From NCBI RefSeq assembly GCF_001747895.1, contig NZ_LNNB01000009.1, positions 1-64,000 of the forward strand: a stretch of 64,000 nucleotides of DNA. Direction: 5' to 3'. The stretch's first letter is position 1. Every line of letters starts with the position of its first letter. The DNA is from Staphylococcus equorum. Its GTDB lineage: Bacteria > Bacillota > Bacilli > Staphylococcales > Staphylococcaceae. Of the stretch, positions 19,467 to 29,518 are shown piece after piece. Below the pieces are notes generated by a model, which was not told the DNA's origin, did not search any database, and saw nothing but the letters and a program-made list of their open reading frames with translations. Made by a program: the position numbers and the translations under genes.

Positions 19467-19480
19467 TGAAAGCGCTATCT
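19467..19480. promoter_or_regulatory. cre-like site before fhs
   Basis: TGAAAGCGCTATCT fits the cre consensus TGNAANCGNTNWCA except at the last base. It lies 10 bases after the Rex-like palindrome and about 125 bases before the fhs start. Confidence 0.5.
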
Positions 19481-19603
19481 CTATTAATCGACAACACAAC
19501 ATAAGTTAGTTAATATTAATATGTAAGGATTTATTTTTATCAGTAGTATATATGGGAAATATATGTATTGATTTAAAATTTATTTAAGAAGGGGCGAATG
19601 AAT

Positions 19604-21271
19604 TTGGCACACTTATCTGATTTAGATATAGCAAATCAATCAACATTAAAACCGATTGGAGATATTGCTAAGCAGGCGGGCATCCCCGCAGATGCATTAG
19701 AACCATACGGGCACTATAAAGCTAAGATTGATATTAATCAAGTTCAACAAAAAAATGGTAAGGGGAAAGTAGTATTAGTTACTGCTATGAGTCCAACGCC
19801 AGCAGGTGAAGGTAAATCAACAGTTACAGTTGGGTTAGCAGATGCATTCAACGAACTTAAAAAAAGCGTCATGGTAGCGTTACGTGAACCAGCTTTAGGT
19901 CCTATTTTCGGAATAAAAGGTGGGGCAACTGGTGGTGGCTATGCACAAGTATTACCAATGGAAGATATAAATCTACACTTCAATGGTGACTTCCACGCAA
20001 TCACTACTGCAAATAATGCACTGTCAGCATTTATTGATAATCATATGCATCAAGGTAATGAATTAGAAATCGATCAAAGACGTATTGAATGGAAACGTGT
20101 TTTAGACATGAATGACCGTGCATTACGTAATGTAAATGTAGGTTTAGGTGGACCAACGCAAGGGGTTCCAAGAGAGGATGGTTTTAATATTACCGTTGCT
20201 TCTGAAATAATGGCAATTCTTTGTTTATCTAATGACCTTAATGATTTAAAAGCGAAAATCAGTAGAATTACTGTAGGTTATACTAGATCACGTAAACCTG
20301 TTACTGTAGCTGACTTAAAAGTAGAAGGCGCATTAGCGATGATTCTTAAAGATGCAATTAAACCAAACTTAGTACAAACAATTGAAGGCACACCAGCCCT
20401 CGTACATGGTGGGCCATTTGCTAATATTGCACATGGTTGTAATTCAATTTTAGCAACAGAAACTGCAAGAGACTTAGCAGATATTGTTGTAACTGAAGCT
20501 GGCTTCGGCTCAGATTTAGGTGCTGAAAAATTCATAGATATTAAAGCACGTGAAGCAGGATTTGAACCTTCAGCAGTTGTAGTAGTTGCGACAGTTCGTG
20601 CGCTTAAAATGCATGGCGGTGTAGCTAAAGACAACTTAAAAGAAGAAAATGTTGAAGCGGTTAAAAAAGGCATCGTGAACTTAGAACGCCACGTTAAAAA
20701 CGTTAAAAAATATGGTTTAGAACCTGTAGTTGCGTTGAACGCGTTCGTACATGATACTGAAGAAGAAACACAATATGTACAACAATGGGCAAAAGAGAAC
20801 GGTGTGAGACTTGCTTTAACTGAAGTTTGGGAAAAAGGTGGTAAGGGCGGTATCGATTTAGCGAATGAAGTGCTAGAGGTACTTGATGAACCACAAGACT
20901 TCAAACATTTATACGAATTAGATTTACCACTTGAAGAAAAAATTGAAACAATTGTTAAAGAAATTTATGGTGGCTCAAAAGTTACATTTAGCAGCAAAGC
21001 ACAAAAACAACTTAAACAATTTAAAGAAAACGGCTGGGATAATTATCCGGTTTGTATGGCTAAAACACAGTATTCATTCTCGGATGATGCAACACAATTA
21101 GGCGCACCTGAAGGTTTTGAAATCACTATTCGTGAATTAGAAGCTAAAACTGGCGCAGGATTTATTGTTGCATTAACTGGAGCAATCATGACTATGCCTG
21201 GACTTCCTAAAAAACCAGCAGCATTAAACATGGATGTTACTGATGATGGACATGCAATTGGTCTATTCTAA
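19604..21271 (+). CDS. fhs: Formate--tetrahydrofolate ligase
   Basis: A 555-residue enzyme that makes 10-formyl-tetrahydrofolate from formate, ATP and tetrahydrofolate, feeding purine and formyl-methionine synthesis. The P-loop TPAGEGKST is at about residue 66, [22 protein letters not shown] just after, and the C-terminal [18 protein letters not shown] prefer TTG 19604 over ATG 19598. AAGGGG (19589-19594) is only 3 bases from that ATG but 9 from the TTG, and the resulting MAHLSDLD matches the usual staphylococcal N terminus. The alternative start adds two residues. Confidence 0.92.
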   Translation: MAHLSDLDIANQSTLKPIGDIAKQAGIPADALEPYGHYKAKIDINQVQQKNGKGKVVLVTAMSPTPAGEGKSTVTVGLADAFNELKKSVMVALREPALGPIFGIKGGATGGGYAQVLPMEDINLHFNGDFHAITTANNALSAFIDNHMHQGNELEIDQRRIEWKRVLDMNDRALRNVNVGLGGPTQGVPREDGFNITVASEIMAILCLSNDLNDLKAKISRITVGYTRSRKPVTVADLKVEGALAMILKDAIKPNLVQTIEGTPALVHGGPFANIAHGCNSILATETARDLADIVVTEAGFGSDLGAEKFIDIKAREAGFEPSAVVVVATVRALKMHGGVAKDNLKEENVEAVKKGIVNLERHVKNVKKYGLEPVVALNAFVHDTEEETQYVQQWAKENGVRLALTEVWEKGGKGGIDLANEVLEVLDEPQDFKHLYELDLPLEEKIETIVKEIYGGSKVTFSSKAQKQLKQFKENGWDNYPVCMAKTQYSFSDDATQLGAPEGFEITIRELEAKTGAGFIVALTGAIMTMPGLPKKPAALNMDVTDDGHAIGLF

Positions 21272-21305
21272 ATTTTAACTATTATATAATACAAACATAT
21301 TAAAA

Positions 21306-21353
21306 ATAGCTGTAAGGAAATCTATAACGATAGATTTCTTCACAGCTATTTTT
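21306..21353 (+). terminator. Terminator after fhs, member of a dispersed repeat
   Basis: AAATAGCTGT and GGAAATCTAT pair with ATAGATTTC and ACAGCTATTT, giving a long stem with one internal mismatch and a 4-base loop, followed by a run of seven T. Nearly the same sequence, including the flanking (A/T)GTTGTAGAGAAG-type segment, recurs after accA at 62063-62125. Confidence 0.88.
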
Positions 21354-21386
21354 TTAATTGTTAGAGAAGTTTATGAACTAGACACT

Positions 21387-22298
21387 TTATTTTGTCATTA
21401 AATGTTGTTTGATATTGTATTTTTCAGCTTTTTTAAAATCATAAGTGGTAATTTCACCTTCAACTAACATCCGTTTGAGCACATAGTGTTGGCGATCCAA
21501 ACCAATTTGTATTTGAGCGTCAGATTTGAGTGAACCATCTGTTTCATAAGGGGTGTAATAATAAGGGCTTTGTAAAAGTCCAATCAGATAGGCTGATTCA
21601 GCAATATTTAAGTTTGTAGCTGCTTTTCCAAATAAACTGTAGGATGCTGAAGCGATACCTGAGATATCAGTGCCATTATAATCACGTCCAAAAGGCACGA
21701 TATTTAAATAAGTATAGATAATTTCATCTTTGGTTAAAATCTTTTCAGTTCGCATAGATAGGATGAGTTCATTAGCTTTGCGATGATATGTTTTTTCGTT
21801 TGTCAGTAATTGATTTTTTACGAGTTGTTGTGTGATGGTACTACCTCCAGTTGCAGCTTCTGTATTAAATATATCTTGCCCAACAGCTCGAATAATAGCC
21901 TTTGGTAAAATACCATTATGATAGAAAAACAAGCTGTCTTCTGAAGAAGTTAACGCCTTTATCACGTTGCTATTCACATGTTTTGGTCCTACGATAAGTG
22001 AATTTGTTGATCCATTGTATTCTGTTAAAATATGTTTATTGTTATAATTTATATCTTGACTACCAGCAATGTTCAGCAATTTAGTACGTAATTCGTTATC
22101 TGACATGTTTACAGATTCATCAGTCAAACTTTGGAAGTAAAATACCGATATGGCTAATAAAATAATAAAGGTACATGCGAAAATTGCAAACAAGCCAATG
22201 AAAAGATGCTTTAATTTTTTATAGATAATTTCAAATTTAGAGAATTTAGAGTTATGTAAATGATTGTGAACATTATTTTCATGTGTTTGATTTTCCAT
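21387..22298 (-). CDS. sgtA: Monofunctional peptidoglycan glycosyltransferase (GT51)
   Basis: A 303-residue membrane-anchored transglycosylase. One membrane segment lies at about 32-57 (LFIGLFAIFACTFIILLAI). The extracellular GT51 domain has EDSLFFYHNG (catalytic Glu), GGSTITQQLVKN and the RKANELILSMRTEKILTKDEI block. It polymerises lipid II into glycan strands without a transpeptidase domain. Start ATG 22298 follows AAGGAGGT; an upstream in-frame start at 22337 is not supported. Staphylococci encode two such enzymes, and naming this one SgtA rests on its place beside tyrS. Confidence 0.85.
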   Translation of the reverse strand: MENQTHENNVHNHLHNSKFSKFEIIYKKLKHLFIGLFAIFACTFIILLAISVFYFQSLTDESVNMSDNELRTKLLNIAGSQDINYNNKHILTEYNGSTNSLIVGPKHVNSNVIKALTSSEDSLFFYHNGILPKAIIRAVGQDIFNTEAATGGSTITQQLVKNQLLTNEKTYHRKANELILSMRTEKILTKDEIIYTYLNIVPFGRDYNGTDISGIASASYSLFGKAATNLNIAESAYLIGLLQSPYYYTPYETDGSLKSDAQIQIGLDRQHYVLKRMLVEGEITTYDFKKAEKYNIKQHLMTK

Positions 22299-22384
22299 GT
22301 CTGACCTCCTTACGTATGCAATATTATAACATAACATTTGATATTGACTTTTAAAATAGAGTTACTTATAATTAACATCAATTC

Positions 22385-22610
22385 GATATCGTTTTTGGAT
22401 AAAGGAGAAGTAACATATGGTGTCATCTTCAGAGAGTTAGTGGTTGCTGTGAACTAACGATGATTCATATGTGAATACACCTTAATGATTTCACTCATCC
22501 AAACGTTTAAGTTAATGAACGTATCATTAATAAAGTTGTTTGACTTAAAGTATGGTGGTACCGTGCGCATGCGCCCTTACATTAATTTGTAGGGGCGTTT
22601 TTTTATTTTT
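22385..22610 (+). ncRNA. T-box riboswitch of tyrS
   Basis: The leader carries the T-box sequence TGGTGGTACCGTGCG at 22553-22567, which pairs with the acceptor end of uncharged tRNA, followed by a terminator (22571-22608). A TAC triplet at 22476-22478 within GTGAATACACC is a candidate tyrosine specifier. The stem I region contains AGTTAGTGGTTGCTGTGAAC-type pairing segments. Uncharged tRNA-Tyr should favour antitermination and tyrS expression. Confidence 0.88.
22571..22608 (+). terminator. T-box terminator of tyrS leader
   Basis: GCGCCCTTACA pairs with TGTAGGGGCGT (with a G-U/bulge) and is followed by TTTTTTTATTTTTT. The competing antiterminator would use the T-box sequence just upstream. Confidence 0.85.
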
Positions 22611-22699
22611 TTAGTGTTATTCGGTCGCACTTGCTAAAAGTAAATTAAACTTTGGATGGTATTTAAAATCTATTCGAAACAATATCTTAATAAATATAG

Positions 22700-23974
<1,275 letters not shown>

Positions 23975-24025
23975 TATATATAAAGATAGAAGAATAATGC
24001 GATATTTAAATTATCGACAAAACAT

Positions 24026-24060
24026 CCGACAATGCCTTAGGACTTTGTCGGCTGTTTTTG
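24026..24060 (+). terminator. Terminator after tyrS
   Basis: CCGACAA (24026-24032) pairs with TTGTCGG (24045-24051), then CTGTTTTTG. The CCGACAAAG core also appears in the terminator after ald. Confidence 0.7.
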
Positions 24061-24244
24061 TTTAGCTTGCCTCAGCCTTTATTCTTCGGCTAGTACATTT
24101 TCCCACAGGAGTCGGCTAAAGTATTGTCATTTTTTAAATGAAAATTGTCTCATGGGAAAAGTGCTTTCTGTAGGGTAGAACTGAGTTTAATTCTTATCAT
24201 AATCATTAATTTGAATAAAATGGAATAGGCCTGATTGTTATGTA

Positions 24245-24285
24245 ATAAAAAACCAACCAAGTCAGATTAATTTACTTGGTTGGTT
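24245..24285 (-). terminator. Terminator after the htrA-like gene
   Basis: AACCAACCAAGT (24251-24262) pairs perfectly with ACTTGGTTGGTT (24274-24285). Read on the minus strand it is followed by TTTTTTATT. Confidence 0.88.
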
Positions 24286-24310
24286 CAAAATAGCTATTCT
24301 GTTATTGTTT

Positions 24311-25609
24311 TTAATTAAACGGTGAAGTATTTTCACTTTCTTTCTCAGATGACTCTGAAGATGTTGATTTTTGTTCTTTTAATGGTACTTCCACTGTTTG
24401 CTCTTTACCATTTCTTTCAATAGTCATTTCTACTGAATCACCAGGTTTTTTATTTTCATATAAATAAGAGCGTAAGTCCGTGTCTTCTTTAACTTTTTTA
24501 TCGTCTATCGCAGTGATGATATCACCTTCTTTAAGCTCATTATCAGCATGAACTTTGGCAATGTAGACACCATCTTTGCGTTTTGTATTCAGTTCTTCTT
24601 TATATTGTTCTGGTATCTCACTTACATTGAGTAAACTAATTCCAATAGAAGGGCGCTCAATCTCGCCATTTTCTACAAGCTCTTTAATGGTAACTTTAAC
24701 TTCATTACTTGGGATTGCAAAACCAATACCTTCAACTTGTTCACTTGCAATCTTCATTGAGTTAATACCTACGAGATTACCATTAATATCAACGAGCGCG
24801 CCACCTGAATTACCAGGATTAATTGCCGCATCTGTTTGTAATACATTTACTTTATTCGTACCAGCAGATGTTTTCGTATCAATTGTACGTTCGCTAGCAG
24901 AAATAATACCTGAAGTCACAGAGTTAGCAAATTGTAAGCCTAAAGGATTACCCATTGCAAAAACACTGTCTCCTGTTTTTACTTTTGAAGAATTAGCAAA
25001 ATCAATTGCTTTAGTACCTTTTGTATCATTGATTTTTAATACTGCTATATCTGTTAACGCATCTTTCCCAACCAATTTAGCATCGACTTGTTTAGAATTA
25101 TGCAATTGTACTTTAATTTCATTTGCACCATCAATGACGTGATTATTCGTTACGATATATGCAGAACCATTATTTTTTTGATAAATAACACCTGATCCAA
25201 CACCAGCTTCTTCTGATTTTGAAGATTCACCTTTCAGTAAACTATCTAAATTCTGAGCTTTTTGCATATTAATAACGCCTACAATAGCAGGAGAGACATC
25301 GTTAATCATTTGATTCACAGAATCATATTTTTCACTTTTCCCATCAAGTGTATTGCCGCCATTGCTACTATTAGAAGCGTCTTGAACGGAAGACCCGTTA
25401 TCATTTAAACCTGTGCTTTCCATAATTTTCCCAATGCCTAATACCAAAAGCGCACCTATAATACCAGCAACTAAGGCCACGATTATTGTTTTAAACCAGG
25501 GGAATTTGGCTTTATGTTTTGACCTTTTATTTTGAGGTTGTTGCGGTTGCTCCGGTTGCCGAGGGTTTTGAGTTTCATTAGAGTTATTATCGTTATTAAA
25601 ATCTGACAT
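24311..25609 (-). CDS. htrA: HtrA/DegP-like membrane serine protease
   Basis: A 432-residue protein. It has a polar Gln/Pro-rich cytosolic N terminus (1 to about 35), one membrane segment (about 43-65, TIIVALVAGIIGALLVLGIG), and a Ser/Asn-rich linker. The trypsin-like domain carries the triad His in VTNNHVID, Asp in TDIAVLKI and Ser in GNSGGALV. A C-terminal PDZ domain (about 320-410) and Ser/Glu-rich tail follow. It handles misfolded proteins outside the membrane. RBS is GGAGGTAAAGT before ATG 25609. Confidence 0.93.
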   Translation of the reverse strand: MSDFNNDNNSNETQNPRQPEQPQQPQNKRSKHKAKFPWFKTIIVALVAGIIGALLVLGIGKIMESTGLNDNGSSVQDASNSSNGGNTLDGKSEKYDSVNQMINDVSPAIVGVINMQKAQNLDSLLKGESSKSEEAGVGSGVIYQKNNGSAYIVTNNHVIDGANEIKVQLHNSKQVDAKLVGKDALTDIAVLKINDTKGTKAIDFANSSKVKTGDSVFAMGNPLGLQFANSVTSGIISASERTIDTKTSAGTNKVNVLQTDAAINPGNSGGALVDINGNLVGINSMKIASEQVEGIGFAIPSNEVKVTIKELVENGEIERPSIGISLLNVSEIPEQYKEELNTKRKDGVYIAKVHADNELKEGDIITAIDDKKVKEDTDLRSYLYENKKPGDSVEMTIERNGKEQTVEVPLKEQKSTSSESSEKESENTSPFN

Positions 25610-25776
25610 ACTTTACCTCCGATTTATTCTATATAACCTATTATGCTAGGTTTATACAACTTTTTCTAGTATATCACTATACAACTTTAGACTGAAATAT
25701 AAATATTCTTGTCCATATGGTGACTAAATGATAGAATCAATAGGTAAATATAATGGAAAATGAAGTAGGTGGAGAA

Positions 25777-26397
25777 ATGTATAAATTCATTAGCGGTTTG
25801 TTAGATTTAATTATTATGAAAATATGTAAATCACTAGAGGTGCAAGGTAAAGAAAATATACCTCAACTTCACAGATATGTAGTGACTTGTACTCACGAAA
25901 GCTATAATGAAGTAATCATGTTAGGGACAGCAATATACCCAAATCAAATTCATTACATGGCTAAAAAAGAGTTATTCAACAATAAATGGTTTGGGAAGTT
26001 TTTAAGTTCTTTAAATGCTTTTCCTGTAGATAGAGAAAATCCAGGGCCAAGTACATTGAAAAAACCGGTTAAATTATTAAAAGAAAATAAAACGGTAGGT
26101 ATATTCCCAACTGGTCATCGTATGAAGTATGATGAGGGATCACCAATGAAACGTGGCGCAGTAACTATTGCTTTGATGGCGCAAGCTCCCATTTTACCAG
26201 CTGCATATGTTGGACCTAAAGAAATTAAGGGACTCATTACAGGTAAAGCAATTGTTAAATTTGGTGAACCTATCGAAACGAAGCATTTACCAAAAAACAT
26301 GAAACGCAATGAAAAGTTAGAATATCTAACTAAAGAATTAGAAAGTAGAACGATACAATTACAAAATGAATTAAATGATTATGTGAATGATAAATAG
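25777..26397 (+). CDS. plsC: PlsC-like 1-acyl-glycerol-3-phosphate acyltransferase
   Basis: A protein of about 206 residues in the lysophospholipid acyltransferase family, which adds an acyl chain to lysophosphatidic acid at the membrane. The usual HX4D motif reads THESYNE, with Glu in place of Asp. The second block is FPVDRENPGPSTL, and the third is FPTGHRMKYDEG instead of the common FPEGTRS. Start is uncertain: ATG 25777 has GGTGGAG very close, while ATG 25753 has a weak site. The name is by family; the substrate is inferred. Confidence 0.75.
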   Translation: MYKFISGLLDLIIMKICKSLEVQGKENIPQLHRYVVTCTHESYNEVIMLGTAIYPNQIHYMAKKELFNNKWFGKFLSSLNAFPVDRENPGPSTLKKPVKLLKENKTVGIFPTGHRMKYDEGSPMKRGAVTIALMAQAPILPAAYVGPKEIKGLITGKAIVKFGEPIETKHLPKNMKRNEKLEYLTKELESRTIQLQNELNDYVNDK

Positions 26398-26490
26398 TAA
26401 GTTTCAATATTTTTTAAAAAGTTAGACATTTTAATTTATATACGAATTTTTTTAAACTTGTGTTATTATGTAACTGTACAATGACAACAA

Positions 26491-26504
26491 GTAAAACGTT
26501 TACA
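26491..26504. promoter_or_regulatory. cre-like site before the PTS gene
   Basis: GTAAAACGTTTACA, read on the minus strand as TGTAAACGTTTTAC, matches the left half of the cre consensus perfectly and its right half partly. It overlaps the start of the palindrome at 26502-26540. Confidence 0.45.
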
Positions 26505-26540
26505 AACACCACGTGGACAAATTGTGCATGTGGTGTTTGT
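26502..26540. promoter_or_regulatory. 11-bp palindrome upstream of the PTS gene
   Basis: ACAAACACCAC (26502-26512) is perfectly complementary to GTGGTGTTTGT (26530-26540), with an 17-base spacer and no following T-tract. It ends about 35 bases before the gene start. It may be an operator for a sugar regulator or a leader hairpin. Confidence 0.5.
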
Positions 26541-26575
26541 TTGTGTAAATATCTATTTTGAAATGGGGAATTGTT

Positions 26576-28075
26576 ATGTTTAGTTTCTTTCAACGTCTTG
26601 GTAGATCTCTTATGCTTCCTGTTGCAGTATTACCAGCAGCCGCGATTATTACAGGTATCGGTAACGCGTTAACAGCAATGGGAGTCTTGCCAACGGTAGC
26701 AGCGTTTTTCTCTTCTGCCGGTTCGACGATTCTTGAACAACTAGGTATTCTTTTTGCGATTGGGGTAGCATTAGGAATGGCTAAGAAAAATGACGGTGCA
26801 GTAGCACTTGCTGCAGCAGTTGGTTTCTTTTTAACGACAGTGGTTTTAAGTCCAGCAAAATTAGCACCATTATTAGGTGTTAAGGAGACAGGCGTAAACG
26901 AAGCTTTTGAACAAATGAATAATTCTAACGTTTTTATTGGTTTATTGATTGGTTTAATCGCAGCGTATACTTATAACAAGTTTAGTAAAACTGAATTACC
27001 TACAGCATTATCATTCTTTAGTGGTAAACGTTTAGTACCTATTTTAACAGCATTTTTTAGTATTATATTGGCTGTATTGATGCTATTTGTTTGGCCAGTT
27101 ATCTATTCAGCAATTGTAACATTTGGGACATGGATTTTAGATTTAGGTCCAGTCGGTGCTTTCTTATATGGTTTCTTTAATAGATTATTGATACCAACTG
27201 GGTTGCATCATGCATTAAATTCAGTGTTTTGGTTTGATTTAGCAGGTATTAATGACATTGCTAAATTCCAAACTGGTGATGGTGCAGTACATGGTATTAC
27301 AGGACGTTATATGGCTGGTTTCTTCCCAGTAATGATGTTTGGTATTCCTGCTGCAGCATTAGCGATGTACCATACAGCTGAATCTAAACAGAAAAAACGT
27401 GTCTATGGTTTAATGTTTGGTGGCGCAGTTTCAGCATTCTTTGTTGGTGTTACTGAACCAATTGAATTCTCATTCATGTTTGTAGCACCAGTATTATTTG
27501 TTATACATGCATTTTTAACTGGTTTATCCATGTTTATAGCAGCATTGTTTGAGTGGACAGCAGGGTTCTCATTTAGTGCTGGTTTAATAGACTATGTACT
27601 ATCATTAATTAATCCTGTTTCAAGTCAACCATTCATGTTATTACTACAAGGACTTGTATTCTTTGTGATATATTACTTTGTATTTAGAATAGCGATTAAA
27701 GTATTGAAATTAAATACGCCTGGTCGTGGGGATAACTTACTACCAGATCCAACTTCTGATGAAGCGTCAACGGGGGATGCTGCAGATTCAGAAGGCGCAT
27801 CTACAGCGGTAACTAATAAATATACAAATACAGCAAGCCAAATTTTAGATGGATTAGGTGGCAAAGAGAATATTGCATCATTAACAAACTGTGCTACTAG
27901 ATTACGCATGGAATTACATGATAATAGTATTATTGATGAAGCTAAGATTAAGGGCGCAGGAGCTGTCGGTGTGACGAAGAGTGGTAAACATAATGCCCAA
28001 GTTATTATCGGCACTCAAGTTCAGCAAGTAGCTGATGAAATTGAAGTACAAATGGAATCAGAGCAACAAAAATAA
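26576..28075 (+). CDS. nagE: PTS sugar transporter EIICB, probably N-acetylglucosamine-specific
   Basis: A 499-residue transporter of the glucose/GlcNAc PTS superfamily. About ten membrane segments (residues 1 to about 385) form the EIIC channel, including PTGLHHALNSVFWFDLAG and TEPIEFSFMFVAPVLF. A linker follows, then an EIIB domain (about 420-495) with the phosphorylated Cys in SLTNCATRLR (about 439). No EIIA domain is present, so it must borrow one. Sugar specificity is from S. aureus gene order and the FDLAGI-type block, not proven. Start ATG 26576 follows AATGGGG. Confidence 0.8.
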   Translation: MFSFFQRLGRSLMLPVAVLPAAAIITGIGNALTAMGVLPTVAAFFSSAGSTILEQLGILFAIGVALGMAKKNDGAVALAAAVGFFLTTVVLSPAKLAPLLGVKETGVNEAFEQMNNSNVFIGLLIGLIAAYTYNKFSKTELPTALSFFSGKRLVPILTAFFSIILAVLMLFVWPVIYSAIVTFGTWILDLGPVGAFLYGFFNRLLIPTGLHHALNSVFWFDLAGINDIAKFQTGDGAVHGITGRYMAGFFPVMMFGIPAAALAMYHTAESKQKKRVYGLMFGGAVSAFFVGVTEPIEFSFMFVAPVLFVIHAFLTGLSMFIAALFEWTAGFSFSAGLIDYVLSLINPVSSQPFMLLLQGLVFFVIYYFVFRIAIKVLKLNTPGRGDNLLPDPTSDEASTGDAADSEGASTAVTNKYTNTASQILDGLGGKENIASLTNCATRLRMELHDNSIIDEAKIKGAGAVGVTKSGKHNAQVIIGTQVQQVADEIEVQMESEQQK

Positions 28076-28096
28076 TATCTAAATAGTTTATTTTAG

Positions 28097-28155
28097 AATA
28101 CGCCTAAGCATAGTTATCACTGAAAAAGTGGATCTTTGTAGGGCGTATTTTTTAT
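28097..28155 (+). terminator. Terminator after the PTS gene
   Basis: AATACGCCTA (28097-28106) pairs with TAGGGCGTATT (28139-28149) with one bulge across a long loop, followed by TTTTTATA. Confidence 0.7.
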
Positions 28156-28282
28156 ATGAAAAAATTAAATATTTAACGATATGATTTGTTTGATAAAATG
28201 ATGAAAATACATTGCTCTTTTCATGGGTAAATAGTACGATGAACTAGTATCAGAATTTTCTGATTTAAGGAGAGTAGATGAG

Positions 28283-29404
28283 ATGAAGTCGGTATTATTT
28301 GATGTTGATGGTGTTTTTTTAAGTGAAGAAAGGTGTTTTGATGTATCTGCATTGACGGTTTACGAAATGCTTATGAGTAAAGATTATATGGGATTAGATC
28401 CATCTATACAATTTGATGATTTAAGTGATCAACAAATTACTGAAATAAGAGATATCGTATTCTATCATGATGAAATTTTAACTAAGTTAAAATCACTTGG
28501 ATTAAATTCAAATTGGGATATGTTATTTGTAGTAGTTGCCATTCACTTTATTGAAATTTGTAAGACATTACCCCAAGAAAAATTAGTAGAAGTTTTAAAC
28601 TCAGAAAGCTTTAATCAAGAAACATTGCAACAGATTGGTGAAAATATTTTTGATATAGAATTGAACTTTGAGTCACCATTATCGTTTTTAGATGGTATAA
28701 GTTCAGGAAAAGATAATATTTATCAAACACTTGTTACGCATGCTGGTGATCAGTTAAATACAAAACAAACAGCACTATTTGAACTGAAAAGTCCGTTTTG
28801 GACGCTTGCGCAAGAAGTTTACCAAGAGTGGTACTTAGGCTCCCAGTTATTTAATGAAGTAGAACAAAAGCCTAACCGTACAGAATTTAAAGAAGGTTAC
28901 ATATATAACGAAGTCGTGTTAAGACCTGTATCTGAAATTAAACAGTTATTAACAGATTTGAAAGCTGCTGGCTATCATATAGCCATTGCAACTGGTAGAC
29001 CTAGAACAGAAACAATAGTGCCATTTGAAGCAATTGGTATCAAAGATTTATTTGATGACTTACATATTGTTACCGCAAGTGAGGTATTAATCGCTGAGGA
29101 ACAATATCCTGAGTTAAAGCCATTAGGGAAGCCTAATCCCTTTAGCTATTTAGCAACATTAGAAGGTAATCATTTAAACAATTATGAACGATATGCTACA
29201 AATCAAGAAAATCGTGTTAATAAAGATGATGTTTTTGTGGTAGGAGATTCATTAGCAGATTTATTAAGTTCTAAAAAAATAGGGGCGACTTTCATTGGTC
29301 CATTAACAGGTTTGAAAGGTCAGAATGCTCGTGAAGAATTAGAGTCCTATGACGCTGAATATATCGTAGACCATGTAGGAGATATCAGAGAAATATTATT
29401 GTAA
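28283..29404 (+). CDS. HAD-superfamily hydrolase
   Basis: A 373-residue haloacid-dehalogenase-like phosphatase. Motif I is FDVDGVFL (about 6-13) with the nucleophile Asp, motif II is IAIATGRP (about 233-240), and motif IV is VFVVGDSLADLLSSKKIGA (about 318-336). A large helical cap of about 200 residues lies between motifs I and II, longer than in common HAD enzymes. The substrate is unknown. It stands alone behind TTAAGGAGAG and ends at a strong hairpin. Confidence 0.8.
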   Translation: MKSVLFDVDGVFLSEERCFDVSALTVYEMLMSKDYMGLDPSIQFDDLSDQQITEIRDIVFYHDEILTKLKSLGLNSNWDMLFVVVAIHFIEICKTLPQEKLVEVLNSESFNQETLQQIGENIFDIELNFESPLSFLDGISSGKDNIYQTLVTHAGDQLNTKQTALFELKSPFWTLAQEVYQEWYLGSQLFNEVEQKPNRTEFKEGYIYNEVVLRPVSEIKQLLTDLKAAGYHIAIATGRPRTETIVPFEAIGIKDLFDDLHIVTASEVLIAEEQYPELKPLGKPNPFSYLATLEGNHLNNYERYATNQENRVNKDDVFVVGDSLADLLSSKKIGATFIGPLTGLKGQNAREELESYDAEYIVDHVGDIREILL

Positions 29405-29405
29405 T

Positions 29406-29466
29406 TAAAAAAGATACTACGCATTATTATTTGATGACTAAATAATAATGCGTCAGTATCTTTTTA
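29406..29466. terminator. Bidirectional terminator between the HAD gene and serA
   Basis: AAAAAGATACT..GCATTATTATTT pairs with AAATAATAATGC..AGTATCTTTTT around a 7-base loop, with A and T tracts on the outer sides. Confidence 0.88.
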
Positions 29467-29518
29467 ATTTGAGAAATAAACTATTTATGTTCCGGGTTCT
29501 TTTGTAATGATTCACTAT

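Larger units (their letters stand above)
19237..19603 (+). other. acsA-fhs intergenic region with palindromes
   Basis: No gene is seen. A weak hairpin after acsA (ATTAAAC ... GTTTAAT, about 19236-19272) may terminate it. A perfect TATAAAATA/TATTTTATA stem lies at 19300-19325. A perfect 14-bp palindrome GTGAATATATTCAC is at 19444-19457 and a cre-like site at 19467-19480, both probably part of the fhs control region. The role of each is inferred from sequence alone. Confidence 0.5.
23975..24310. repeat. Cluster of hairpin/repeat sequences between tyrS and htrA
   Basis: No gene is seen. At 24026-24060 CCGACAA...TTGTCGG followed by CTGTTTTTG ends tyrS. At 24093-24162 there is an inverted repeat CATTTTCCCA...TGGGAAAAGTG around a GGAGTCGGCTAAAG segment, like short repeats common in staphylococcal intergenic DNA. 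At 24245-24285 AACCAACCAAGT/ACTTGGTTGGTT with a T-tract on the minus strand ends htrA. Confidence 0.6.

Noticed and set aside
20278..20904. 208-codon open frame on the minus strand inside fhs
   Set aside because: It lies wholly antisense to a highly conserved gene, has no ribosome site and its Ser/Thr/Ala-rich translation is typical of antisense shadows.
24576..25142. 188-codon open frame on the plus strand inside htrA
   Set aside because: It is antisense to the protease gene, with low-complexity translation and no start signal.
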